The notes under the pieces were generated by a model that did not search any database, was not told where the DNA came from, and saw only the letters and a list, made by a program, of their open reading frames with translations. Position numbers and translations under genes: made by a program. Positions 53,039 to 63,365 of a stretch of 64,000 nucleotides of DNA are shown in pieces. Origin of the DNA: Cylindrotheca closterium. Lineage: Eukaryota; Bacillariophyta; Bacillariophyceae; Bacillariales; Bacillariaceae. The stretch spans positions 29,617 through 93,616 of the forward strand of contig CAKOGP040002103.1 in NCBI GenBank assembly GCA_933822405.4, read 5' to 3'. Numbering within the stretch: the stretch's first letter is position 1; the number at the start of each line of letters is the position of its first letter.

Positions 53039-53208
53039 TTAACCACAACTGCTCCAATCTTCATCTGTTTCCTGCTGACTCTTGTAGGTAATTTCATTTG
53101 TTGCAAGGCACAAACACGATAATCACGAGCAGATTGAAGCGCTTGCACCCCAACTCGCTCATCGCATCTAACCAAGGTGTAAATTTACAGCTATTACATA
53201 TTTGATCA

Positions 53209-56200
53209 TCAATACTTTTTATGATGCACTGCCGAAAGATATTTCTTCAGTTTTCTATCTTTGGCATCATCTCGCTCTTTCAACTCGGGGCCATGCTTCG
53301 CCGTGACCTGCTGATGAATCTTCAAAAATACTTCTTCGCTCTGGCCATCAAATTGGCCGTCTTTGCTGCTGGCAAGATGTGAAAAAAGGTCAAATGCCAT
53401 CTCCAAGAGTTCCTCTTGACGAAGTGAACTTCGCTGCTGTATTTGAGACATCAAATCCACCATGTAAGATTCATCCGACATGGTGACTACACTAGCGTCA
53501 TCGTCATCAACACAGAGAATCTCGTGAGATAGACCCCTTTTCTTCAAATCTAGCAACATCTCCTCGTGCATTATCGCTTCCTTGACCTTGTCAACAGCAG
53601 TTTCAAGAGAGAAGTGATTCTTGTGTACACTTGAAGCTTCAGCAGCAGCAGCAGCATGTGACTTTCGACTCTGGGGACGCTCTGCATGCTTGTTGGCAAC
53701 AAGCTCGTTGCAATCACCGTGCAAATCGTCTTCATCGTCTGACAGCATGTTGGATATAAAGTCATCCTTGGTGTCATTGACCGGGGGCGCACATGAGTCC
53801 TCTTCTTCATCATCATCTGACATGTTGACGCTGAGCATTACGGAGCAATGATACCAATCGAGAACTTGAGATTTTTCATTTTCTTTCGTATCTTTGGCAT
53901 CCTTTATATCGTCGTCGTCCTTCAAATCCACTTCATAAGTCTCGTCGTCAGAAGTTGATGCATATTCAAAATCAATTCCACTCTCCTCCTCTTCAATCTC
54001 TTCAATGGTGATGGAAGTTGCATCCGTATCTTTTGTTGTTGAAGGATTTTTTTTCTTGTACGAGCCGGGTGGGGTTGTTTTGGGAGCACTAAATTGAGAC
54101 TTTTCCGAGATCATTTCGAGCGCAATGGAGGATTCCTCGTCTGAATCATCATCATTATCCGAATCATCTTCATCATCATCATCATCCGAAGCCTCAATAT
54201 CACCGTCCAAGCTCTCAATATCGTCCACTTTGATGACTCGCTCGTCAATATCGTCGTCCAGAGACTTCATATCGGTGGCCTCGTCGTCGTCACTCGAATC
54301 TAGTAGAGTGTCATCTGCAATCTCGTCGTCATCATCATCATCATCTGAGTTTGCAATCGCGTCGTTGTCGTCGTTGTCATCATCTGTATCTGTCTCCCAA
54401 TCGCTATCGCTCTGAGAGGCCCTCGAGGCTGCCTCCCCGGTCGATTTTCGTCCCTCCTCGTCGGCAAGCTCTTCTTCATCATCATCATGCTCATCATCCG
54501 TGTCGGTTTCCCATTCGCTATCGCTGAGCAAGGTTTCAAACGACCCACCGATGCCACCCGATTTGCGCGACGACGAAAACGACGCGGCGATACCACCCGA
54601 TTTCCGTTTCGCCGAAGAAATCTGTTTCGTTCCCAGCAACACCAAATTGTGCGGCCAAATGGCGACATAGTCCTGATCTTGCATGAAATTTTTGAGATTA
54701 GTGTCAATGTCCCCCACCTGGTCAATGACCACATGGACACGATCTTCACTCATCCCATAGACATAACCCTCTCTGCCATTCATGGTTTCTGTTCGGAGGC
54801 CCTGCAGTCGTACCCATTCCCCAATCTGAAAGTCGTCCACTGTAATGTCGGACTTGTGATGGTTCGTGCTGCTGTTCTTGGTGGTATTGGTGGTATTGAT
54901 GGAACGTGAAGAAAGTGGTTTGGTGGGTGGTCGTTGTTGTCGTTCGTCGGAATGATCCTCTTCCTCGACAGGCTGCACTTGTTGTTGATGTGATTGTGCG
55001 ACTGACTTCTTTTCCGCTTCTTGCTTCTTTGCCTTTTTCTTTTTTGGAACAATATTTTTTGGTATTTTCGTTTCTGGCACTGTCGTCTCCTCCTTTGCAG
55101 CAGGCTCCTCTATATCTGCTTCCTTCTTTTTCGTATACAATTTCATATTCCTAGGTCGAATGGCCACATAATCGTCTTCCTCTTCTTCCTCATTCGTTGG
55201 CGGCACTGATGTGTCCTCCACAAATAGCGCAATGTGATACCGGTCGGAATGTTTCTTTTTGCCATACACCCGACCCTTGCGGCCATTCATTTCCTCATTT
55301 TTCAAACCGTGTAACTCCACCACTTGACCAATGGTAAATTCTTCTGCCATTTCTCGTTCCGTGTGTAATTTTTCTTGTCGTCGTGACAAACCTCCTCCTC
55401 CTTGCGACGACGAGGAGGATGTGGTGGACTTTGCTGCTGCCGCGGGAGTGGAAGATGTGGATCGCATGGATTGGGACAAATCCACCTTTTGTTTGGGACG
55501 AATATAGGGCGACTCGGTATGCATGGATTGGGACATCTTGTCTTTGGTCATGGAATAGGGGGATGGGGATCGGGCAGATTGGGACCGCATGGACTTGGAC
55601 AAGGTAGGTCTGGCACTCGCAGTGTTTATTTGAGATCTGGAAGAGTGCGACGAGGCTGTCGGTGATGTCTGATAGGGTGACAAATCTGGAGCCGAGGTTG
55701 GTGGTCGTCGGCGACTCCCTCGCTTTTTGGATCTTCCCTTCTTTTTGGGAACTGTCTCCAAGACTTCGACATCTGGCAAATCCAATTCATAAGTCTCTTG
55801 TTCGTCTGCAGCTAGGTTCGGCATAAAGGACAATCCTGACATGCCATGAACGTTGGCAGAATTCACCTTTCGATTGGATCTATCGATAGGGGCAGTGTAA
55901 TAGGCTCCCCTGGTAGGCGGTTTGGGTGATTTTCGGGTGGGTGTCGAATTTTGTTCTTTTTTTTCGTCAAACCAATCGTCGACCGCATCGGATTCTCTCT
56001 TTTTCTTCTTCTTCGTTGATTTGACACTAGAGGCTCGCTTGAAGAGTGACATTCGGCCACGCAGGGAGGATGGGGATTTTGGAGATATGGCAAACGAACC
56101 GAATTTGCGTCCTGGAAACAGTCGTTCTTTCGGCGGTGCGGACGGGGATGCTTCTGCTGGTTGCTGTTTTGGTTGTTTCAGTTCTTCTCGTAATGGACGC

Positions 56201-56355
56201 AATTTATTGGACGGACGTTGGGGAGAGCGACTGTGGTCACCCACAGTGCCAGCATGATCCGCAGCCACCGCTTTAGCATTTCCACTAGAGCTTTCACGAA
56301 GCTCCTTTTTGGATTTTCCCATTCCACTTCCGGAACCTCGTCGTAATTTGAACAT
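53209..56355 (-). CDS. Large acidic, low-complexity protein with two SH3/KOW-like modules
   Basis: 1048 aa from ATG 56355, single exon. The N-terminus (1-335) is basic and Ser/Pro-rich, with repeated S-Q-S-M-R/H phrases. Two similar small-barrel modules lie at about 339-406 (F-T-I-G-Q-V-V-E-L-H-G-L ... M-N-G-R-K-G) and 508-575 (F-Q-I-G-E-W-V-R-L-Q-G-L ... M-N-G-R-E-G). Each ends in D-Y-V-A-I followed by a P-x-N/H-N-type turn. Residues about 600-870 are dominated by Asp/Glu runs. A short motif E-[TS]-Y-x-[VL]-D-L occurs three times. The C-terminus is helical (L-L-D-L-K-K-R-G-L-S). No enzyme domain is seen; a scaffold or chromatin-type role is speculative. Confidence 0.85.
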   Translation of the reverse strand: MFKLRRGSGSGMGKSKKELRESSSGNAKAVAADHAGTVGDHSRSPQRPSNKLRPLREELKQPKQQPAEASPSAPPKERLFPGRKFGSFAISPKSPSSLRGRMSLFKRASSVKSTKKKKKRESDAVDDWFDEKKEQNSTPTRKSPKPPTRGAYYTAPIDRSNRKVNSANVHGMSGLSFMPNLAADEQETYELDLPDVEVLETVPKKKGRSKKRGSRRRPPTSAPDLSPYQTSPTASSHSSRSQINTASARPTLSKSMRSQSARSPSPYSMTKDKMSQSMHTESPYIRPKQKVDLSQSMRSTSSTPAAAAKSTTSSSSSQGGGGLSRRQEKLHTEREMAEEFTIGQVVELHGLKNEEMNGRKGRVYGKKKHSDRYHIALFVEDTSVPPTNEEEEEDDYVAIRPRNMKLYTKKKEADIEEPAAKEETTVPETKIPKNIVPKKKKAKKQEAEKKSVAQSHQQQVQPVEEEDHSDERQQRPPTKPLSSRSINTTNTTKNSSTNHHKSDITVDDFQIGEWVRLQGLRTETMNGREGYVYGMSEDRVHVVIDQVGDIDTNLKNFMQDQDYVAIWPHNLVLLGTKQISSAKRKSGGIAASFSSSRKSGGIGGSFETLLSDSEWETDTDDEHDDDEEELADEEGRKSTGEAASRASQSDSDWETDTDDDNDDNDAIANSDDDDDDDEIADDTLLDSSDDDEATDMKSLDDDIDERVIKVDDIESLDGDIEASDDDDDEDDSDNDDDSDEESSIALEMISEKSQFSAPKTTPPGSYKKKNPSTTKDTDATSITIEEIEEEESGIDFEYASTSDDETYEVDLKDDDDIKDAKDTKENEKSQVLDWYHCSVMLSVNMSDDDEEEDSCAPPVNDTKDDFISNMLSDDEDDLHGDCNELVANKHAERPQSRKSHAAAAAEASSVHKNHFSLETAVDKVKEAIMHEEMLLDLKKRGLSHEILCVDDDDASVVTMSDESYMVDLMSQIQQRSSLRQEELLEMAFDLFSHLASSKDGQFDGQSEEVFLKIHQQVTAKHGPELKERDDAKDRKLKKYLSAVHHKKY

Positions 56356-57299
56356 TTTGTACTTGTGTGTTGTCCTCAGTTTATTGCAACGCCTTCAAAA
56401 CTGGTTCCCTTTTCTGATATGTTGTAGATTACGTGTAGAGTTGGTGCAGAATTGATTGATTGATTGATTGATTGGTTCTATTAATGTTGTAGGCTTCCAT
56501 CAATGTTCACTGGAGATTGTTTTTGCTTCGTGGTGCTTTAGAACGTACATCACTCATTCATTCGTTCGCCACTCACTCGTGCCTCGTCAACTTCAAATTT
56601 TCACGGAGGCTGCCGGGACAGGACATAAGTTATAATTGTTAAGGGGAATCATTCGTGAAGCAATTTGATTGGTACTTGGACGGCGGCTTCTGTCATCTGT
56701 GACCAATTTTAAATAAGATCATGGCAATAATTTCATTTTTCAAGACCAAATTCCACCATATAAATGTTTTCTCTGCCAGTGACCTTTTAAATGAACTTTC
56801 CGTTCCTTCAGCCCATCACTTTTTTTTTTGCGAAACAAAATGGTACGGTAGGATAATGATGGAATAGCAACGCTGCCCTGCCCTTTTGATGTCATTATGG
56901 GTGGATAAAGAGGTTTGATCGTCTATCATCCTCATGGAAGGGAAGGCCATTGATCGATTCATTCCTACCTTTGGGTTTGCTCAGACGTGGGCGTCGGCCG
57001 CGGGTTTGGATTTTTCAAACGAAGGGGTCGTTGTGGTGTTTTCTCCATTTACAAACATACAGATACTCTCTCTACAGAACAACGATTGAGGTAGAACCCA
57101 AAAGTAAGTGCCAATAGGTTGCAACTAGTCGAAGCTTGGCAATGGTCCAACGAATACTGTAGTGTATACCGGTAGAGTGAGTCAAGTCGCTTTCGAGACA
57201 AAAATACTGTATTTACCCAACTATTGGAGAAACGGAGAAATGAGGAAGCGTGAACACAAGACATGCATACAAAATACCATTTTACACGGCAAGTGTTGG
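56356..57299. promoter_or_regulatory. Divergent intergenic region
   Basis: About 940 bp between divergent starts. It contains a GATT tetranucleotide run at about 56454-56473, AT-rich tracts and one TACCGGTA at 57167-57174. An in-frame upstream ATG for the next gene lies at 57240. Confidence 0.4.
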
Positions 57300-58117
57300 A
57301 TGTACATACTCCAACCAATAGCTACGCTGTTCTTCTTGGCATTGCCATTGGCATCATCATACTCATTGGTTCCATCACCTTATTGTCATCATTACAGGAT
57401 TATTTCAAACAAAAACAACAACAACAACAACAAAAGACGGCAACGGTACCCAACAAACATAATGTCCGTTTCTACAAACAAGGATTATGACGGATGGATT
57501 GCCAGAAGCTTTACTACCAGTGATAAGAATGAGGATGATGATCATTCGCAACAGGCTTCTTCCAACAAGAACAACGACAAGCAAGGGCAAAATAAAAACA
57601 AGAATAAGATCCCAACAAGGTTGGTCCTTCATTTGGACATTAACGAAACCATCTTGTTGGGAGATGATGCGGGAGGGGATTCGACCAGCGATTCGATTCA
57701 GAAAATGTTGGCCAAGTCGGCCTTTTGTCAGTTGCCAACTTTGAGCGACAAGAAATTGGACTGGGACAATACCCAACAAGTAGAACCTACCCATTGGTGG
57801 GATGGCCAAAGGATTGGACACGAAACATCCATGCCGCCATTGTATACAGGGTGGGAGTGGCCACCTAACACCTGTCCTTATTATCGAACCAAGTTCAAGA
57901 AATACAGCAAGGAATTTGTTTCAAAATCCACAGAAGAGGAAATAGTCTCAGCCAGTACAGGGCAACATCCACATCATGGAAAGATTTACAAACCCATTTG
58001 GGAAGAATGCCAACGATTGTTATTGTCCACTACAGTTGATACCTCTTCTGCGGCCCAAGCTTCCAGGAATCGTCATCCACACCTCTTACCGGCGTTTTAT
58101 CATATCCTCGAATACTT

Positions 58118-58149
<32 letters not shown>

Positions 58150-58817
58150 CTACTTCCAATAATCCAACCACCTTGGTCTTTCGTACCTTTGGTTCGGACA
58201 TTCAAGAAGTGGCCCAATGGGTTACCGACTTTGCCAAGGAACAAGACTGCCCTTGGTTGCAGATTGGACCTGATCAGCTATTTCAAGGGCGATGGAAAGA
58301 ATCGGAGGAACAACAAGATGGTGCTGTGATCTATCAATTGTGGGATTTGACCGAAACCCATGTGGTGGCCAAGGATGAAGATGAAATCTTGAAGCTATTG
58401 AATAGCGGGACCATTTTTGGAATTCGAGATGACTACAACCATTGGAAAAAGTTTCATTGGCTTCCAACTAGTGGCAAACCGGTTTGGATTCCCAGGACTC
58501 CTCCTCCTGCTCCTCCTGCCAGCGACAAGGAAGCAGAGGAACCACCAGTATTTTGTCACCACTTGCTGTTTGACGACAACATTCACAATTTACCTGACGA
58601 TGGTATTGCTTGCATTCGCCAACAACATTCGACAGAAGACTCAAAGTTTACAACTGTCGACGCTTCAATCATGCATGGTGGGGAATATCAAGGGATTCAT
58701 CTGAAACGAGTTCCCACTGTGGAGCCTGTGTTGAATCCCAACTGGTACATTGAACAAATAGAGCACTCCCAACTGCTGCTGCAAGAAAAGTTAAATGAAC
58801 AACTTGCACAGGATTGA
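57300..58817 (+). CDS. HAD-like superfamily protein with signal peptide
   Basis: 505 aa from ATG 57300, which begins directly with a signal peptide (M-Y-I-L-Q-P-I-A-T-L-F-F-L). An upstream in-frame ATG at 57240 would add 20 polar residues. Asn- and Lys-rich linkers lead to L-V-L-H-L-D-I-N-E-T-I at about residues 108-118. This is a D-x-N-x-T variant of the HAD nucleophile motif, followed by G-D-D-A-G-G-D and K-S-A-F. A later T-L-V-F-R-T-F-G-S-D matches the second HAD motif position, and F-D-D-N is near 428. A polyGln run of nine to ten residues is encoded by CAA repeats at 58117-58147. Substrate unknown; secretory or plastid localisation is inferred. Confidence 0.7.
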
Positions 58818-59001
58818 AAATTATAATAAAAATGCAATGCTTCAAAATTATTTACCACTTGCAAATACACATCTTATTTTGTTACTGGTGACGTTATTGT
58901 TATGCGATATTTTGGTATTATCCATAGCAAAGGTTTGGCGATATGTACTTTTAACAGATGACTGACTGACTGACTGACTGCCTCGACCTTGTGGATACGG
59001 T

Positions 59002-60181
59002 CTACCCACTCTTCTTCTTGGGACGTTTGATTACTTCGTCCCCTGAGCTTGGTTTCGAGACAAACGAGGGTACTCGTTTCTTGCTGAAATCGTAATCTTT
59101 CCGGGTGGAGCTTTTTGGTGCTTTTCTAGTGGCTACTGCAGCAGCAGCAGCAGCAGAAGGCGTTGGCTTCATGCTGCTCTTTTTCGGCGTTGTTGTTGTT
59201 GTTGTTGTTGTTGTTGTGCTGCCACTAGAAGATGCAGCAGGATCGTGATCAGGACTATTGGCCAACAATAGCACCCGTGATCTGGCATTTCGAACAGTGG
59301 CAGCGGGAGAGAGGGGGTGGGGTAGAGATTCAGGACTGCTAAAGTTTGAGGCTTCCGATTTGCTGGAAGGGATGCTCTCGTCTGTATCTTCAGAGGATAC
59401 TTGTACCAAGCGGTCAGCTGGTGTAAATTGTTTCTTAAACGGTGTGCTTTGTCCAAAGATGTACACCGGTGTGGTTCGACGCCTTGAGGCAGGTCGGGGA
59501 TAGGATGTGGAGGAAGGGGAAGTGTTGCTGGAGGATTTTGTAGGATAAGGAGAAAGAAGGGTGCGTTTGCCAATCATCTCTGGCTCTTCTTTAGTGCTGC
59601 CACTCAGGGGGCGTTTTGGAGTTTCATTGGTCTCAGCTGGCTTCTTGTCTCCTTGTTCGCCTTCAGGAGTGTTTACTCGTAATGATTCCAACTGCCCGTC
59701 AAGAGTGGATTGCTCCTTCCAAGCCTTTTCTAACCGTTCTGTTAATTTGTGATGATCTGATGACCGTATCATCTGAACAACATCTGAAGATATCCTTTTC
59801 AAAAACTGGATACCCTCCAATATGCTCGAGATATGATCTACGGTGGACCTCGGGGCTTTTAGTTCCTGTGAAGCAGCTTTCAGATCCACCTTTCCGTCTT
59901 GGGACGACTACAAGATAAAAAGAAGTTGTGAATGAGAAACAAACACTCGATCATAGTCACAGCAACAAGTCACAGCAACAAGTCACAGCAACAAGGGTTG
60001 CTGAATCCAAGGCGATCATACATACCTCCATCATCCGGACGAATTCTTTGGTCAATGCAGGAAAGACTCGTTGGTCATTGCCCGGACCTGTGGATGCCAT
60101 AGCGTCACCAGTGGGGAGAGGTGCACGTTTCATGTCTTTCTCACTCTCTTCTAGCCTCTGGTCACTCTTTTCCTGCTCCAT
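59002..60181 (-). CDS. Basic Ser/Pro-rich protein with short helical region, two exons
   Basis: Exon 1 is 60181-60026 (52 codons). The intron, 60025-59908 (118 nt), runs from GTATGT to TAG. Exon 2 is 59907-59002; the phase-0 join gives 353 aa. Residues about 30-125 are helical (F-P-A-L-T-K-E-F-V-R-M-M-E; H-I-S-S-I-L-E-G-I-Q-F-L-K-R). The rest is disordered, with a Thr run from GTT/AAC repeats (59190-59217), an Ala run and a lysine-rich C-terminus (R-P-K-K-K-S-G) that looks like a nuclear signal. No domain is recognised. A nuclear role is inferred from composition. Confidence 0.7.
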
Positions 60182-61243
60182 GCCAGCCACTTTTCCTAAT
60201 GAAACCAATGATCACTTGCGCCCAGCCAGTCGTCCCACCTGTGATTGCTACCGAAACCTGGACTCTATATAAACTAGTGCTCTAATATTGTTGCTTCTGG
60301 TTTTGCTAACGATGAAGGGCATTCTTGGCGCCCCTCCATCTACTCGTGCTTGCAATGGGATAAAATATTTGGCCTTGTCGAGCCATTTTTGGCCAAGGAC
60401 TCGGAGCTTTGTAGTACGCAAGTGTACTGAACGGAAAATGGATTGGTCACATAGATACGTCCAACCCCAGACGACCAGAGGACAAAAAATTTACATCAGT
60501 CGTATCTATGATTCGACGCTATGTAACGATGCACTCGTAACCGCAAAAGACAACCGTAAGACAAGAATACTTAGAAGGGTCCACGCCATTGAGCGCAAGC
60601 ATAATTCCCGCCAAAAATGACATTGGACCCATCCGATTCCCGCGGCGATTGAAAACCAATCAGAAGATGTCAAGTCTCGGAGTCTCCATACAACCGTGTT
60701 GCATGGACTAAACCAATAATCAAAGCACTACTAAATTATTGATTAGAAGTCAAACAATATTATTCTTTAACAGCTACCCAATATGACCCGACATAGTAGG
60801 ACCTACGGTAGCAAGTCAAGCTACTGTACTTGTTATCATTTCGTCTCGGCTTTCTTCTTAGCTGTTGCTAGTAGCTAATACATCAGAACTCAGGCCTTGC
60901 TTCAGTCACTATGTAACATCTTCTCCTGATACTATTCTCGGACGAAAAAATATTGTTGTTGTATATATATATAGATTAATTATGCTTCCTCCTAGTTATA
61001 TCCAGGCTTTGAACAGACAAGAAAACCCTTCCTTCAACGATCACCATGTCGCATCTCATATTCAAATTGATGAAAACTTGATCGCATCCTCAAACTCATC
61101 GAAAATCACAAGCTAGCCGGTGAAAAAGTCTCTCGGCGGAGCCTATCCCGCGTCTGAACCGAAACTCCTGTCTGATTGATCATTTTACACATCCTAGGTT
61201 CTTATCAACAATCCTCTTGACGAAGAATCATCTGTAGTTCTAT
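60182..61243. other. Intergenic, no supported gene
   Basis: About 1.06 kb. Small open frames exist (for example 60288-60620 on plus) but lack coding features. A TATATATATA tract lies near 60962-60973. Confidence 0.4.
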
Positions 61244-61483
61244 TTAGAGAGTGGCCGGTGCCGGACTGCCGCTGCTGCGTGAGGTGACCTTCAACACGAC
61301 AGTCATGGCACCAAGGACCGCGACACCAAGCGCTGCATTTCCAGCACGTCGGCGCCATCGGGAACCAAAGCCTTCATGAGCGTCTCGGTAGTTCATGAGT
61401 TCCTCATGATCGACGTATTTTCCCAAGGCAAAGCCAGCCACAAAGAAGACGCCGTGCGAAGTTACTAGAGATTTTCCGCCCAT
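61244..61483 (-). CDS. Small two-helix membrane protein
   Basis: 79 aa from ATG 61483. The frame is open to an upstream ATG at 61624 (126 aa), but the extension is polar and unlike the rest. Two hydrophobic segments flank a charged middle: F-F-V-A-G-F-A-L-G-K-Y and A-L-G-V-A-V-L-G-A-M-T-V-V-L-K-V, with D-H-E-E-L-M-N-Y-R-D between. Glycine-rich helices of this kind occur in small organelle membrane proteins, but I cannot name the family. Confidence 0.6.
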   Translation of the reverse strand: MGGKSLVTSHGVFFVAGFALGKYVDHEELMNYRDAHEGFGSRWRRRAGNAALGVAVLGAMTVVLKVTSRSSGSPAPATL

Positions 61484-61695
61484 GATGCTGCTGTGTTTGG
61501 TCTTAAGTGAGATGTGGGTTTGTTTGGGTCGTGCAGTGGTGTTGTCGTCGATACGATGGCTATGGTATGCTGACGTGGATATTCGACTAGTAGGAGTCAC
61601 GCGATATTCTGGGTTCTGGGGCATGCAGAATCAATCAATCCTAATCCTCACACAGCACCGGCACCAAAATTCCAACACCAGGTCTGGATGGAAGG

Positions 61696-63162
61696 ATGAC
61701 CTCATCCTCACAACCACCATCAACTTTGACCATTTGTAAATATAATGGACAAGATCGATCCGAAGTAGCCCTCGAGGCTACCCATGTGGATGTGAGTGGA
61801 TCCTTGGTGGAACTGCCAGCAAATGCTCTGAATGACTTGAGTCTCTTGGTACAAGTGCGCCTACCCCAAGGGCTGCGGGTGATTGGAGAATCAGCATTCA
61901 CCTTCTGTCCTTCGCTGCAAATAGTAGAGTTTCCAGACAGCCTGCAGGAAATCCGAGCCCACGCCTTTGAATATTGCACAAATCTGTCTTCATCAGATGA
62001 CAATTCAAAGGTTTTGGATCTTTCAGAAGGCATCACAGTCATTGGAGACCAGGCCTTTAGCATGAGTTGCCAATCCGTTGAATATATACAGCTTCCTTCG
62101 ACATTGAAAATTTTGGGCAAGGGTTCCTTTTCGCACCTGTCCGCTTTGGTGTCAGTGGGACTTCATGAAAAAGGCAAACTTGAAACGATAGGTGATTATG
62201 CCTTCTACGGGGCACACGCACTTCGCAATGTTGCGATACCATCGAGCGTGACGTATGTTGGGCGATGGGCATTTGGAAAATGCCATCAATTGCAAAATGC
62301 TGTGAATGGTAAAATGTTTGATTCTTGTGATGATGAAGCAATGGAGGAAACCCTTAGAAATAGATTCAAAGGGCTATGGCTACACAAAAGCATCTACTTT
62401 GATGACGGTGCAGCCGCCATGGAATTGTCCGAGATCGCAACTTCAGGTGTTTCAACTGAAAACGAAACGAAAAGAGACAGACTGGATATGACACCCTTGG
62501 ACATTTTGATGCTCGCACCGAAACCAAACTATGATTTGGTTCCAGTCTTAGTTCAACAGTTTCCAGTCACTGTGTCGGCGCCAAATGGTAACAAATGTCC
62601 TGCTCACTATGCCTGCGCTCGAAAGGCGCCCGTTAGTGTTGTCGAAACGCTGATAAGAGCCCAAATGGAAGCTATCTCTGAAAAGCACAGTCAAGGAGCT
62701 GCGATGCCGCCATATTGGACATCGTTAATCGCAAGGGCTCATCAATCCGATGCCATTGACATTCTCCAGTTATTGATAGGATTGCGATTTAGCGGCCACT
62801 TTCACAGCTGGAGGCTCGATCGTTGGAAACAAGACACAGAAGATAGTATCTGCAGACTGTCGTCGTTTCCGAACAAAGAGGATCGAACGGAACGGTTGGT
62901 TCACGTGGAAGCAATCCACGAAAAGGCAGAGATATACCAACGAATGGAGATCCTCTCTAATTTGGAATTGGCTGTGTGGAAATCCAGCATTCAGCATACT
63001 GAACTAGAAAACAAGACCTCTGTGGCTGCTACCCATGTTAATCGGGAGCACTGTCGCATCTATTCTGGCTCAGACTCCATCTTATCCAATGTGATTCCCT
63101 TTCTTGACGAGGTGACGCGGCCGAAAAGTCAGAATTACTCTCCCGCCCCATGTAGTTACTAG
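61696..63162 (+). CDS. BspA-like LRR_5 protein with family C-terminus
   Basis: 488 aa from ATG 61696, single exon. LRR_5 repeats lie at residues about 30-210 (I-G-E-S-A-F-T-F-C; I-R-A-H-A-F-E-Y-C; I-G-D-Y-A-F-Y-G). The following part has ankyrin-like helices (M-T-P-L-D-I-L; A-H-Y-A-C-A-R). The C-terminal signature is L-E-L-A-V-W-K ... C-R-I-Y-S-G-S-D, then S-N-V-I-P-F-L. The second Cys of the C-R-x-x-C-G motif seen in relatives is replaced by Ser. No signal peptide. It is the sixth locus of this family in the window. Confidence 0.9.
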   Translation: MTSSSQPPSTLTICKYNGQDRSEVALEATHVDVSGSLVELPANALNDLSLLVQVRLPQGLRVIGESAFTFCPSLQIVEFPDSLQEIRAHAFEYCTNLSSSDDNSKVLDLSEGITVIGDQAFSMSCQSVEYIQLPSTLKILGKGSFSHLSALVSVGLHEKGKLETIGDYAFYGAHALRNVAIPSSVTYVGRWAFGKCHQLQNAVNGKMFDSCDDEAMEETLRNRFKGLWLHKSIYFDDGAAAMELSEIATSGVSTENETKRDRLDMTPLDILMLAPKPNYDLVPVLVQQFPVTVSAPNGNKCPAHYACARKAPVSVVETLIRAQMEAISEKHSQGAAMPPYWTSLIARAHQSDAIDILQLLIGLRFSGHFHSWRLDRWKQDTEDSICRLSSFPNKEDRTERLVHVEAIHEKAEIYQRMEILSNLELAVWKSSIQHTELENKTSVAATHVNREHCRIYSGSDSILSNVIPFLDEVTRPKSQNYSPAPCSY

Positions 63163-63365
63163 CATGCTGTCGAACCTGTCGAACGTGCATACGTTGCAAC
63201 CATAGATTCTGTCTCTGAATCATTCAACTCTTCTATATAGTGTATCTACTAGCAACGCTGCATCCATTTTTCATGAAGTAAAAGTCCAAAACTTGAAATT
63301 ACTTTATAATAATGCCATCCGTCCCATTGATCCTTATTGAATGGAAGCCGGATGCTGGAGGACTT

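Larger units (their letters stand above)
52389..53208. other. Intergenic region with a diverged 83-bp tandem duplication
   Basis: No supported gene. It contains a cluster of GGTACC/GGTAC words at 52745-52802, TACCGGTA at 52857-52864 and two diverged copies of an 83-bp unit (52817-52899 and 52956-53038). Confidence 0.55.

Noticed and set aside
60288..60620. 110-codon plus-strand ORF
   Set aside because: Composition is not coding-like and no feature supports it.
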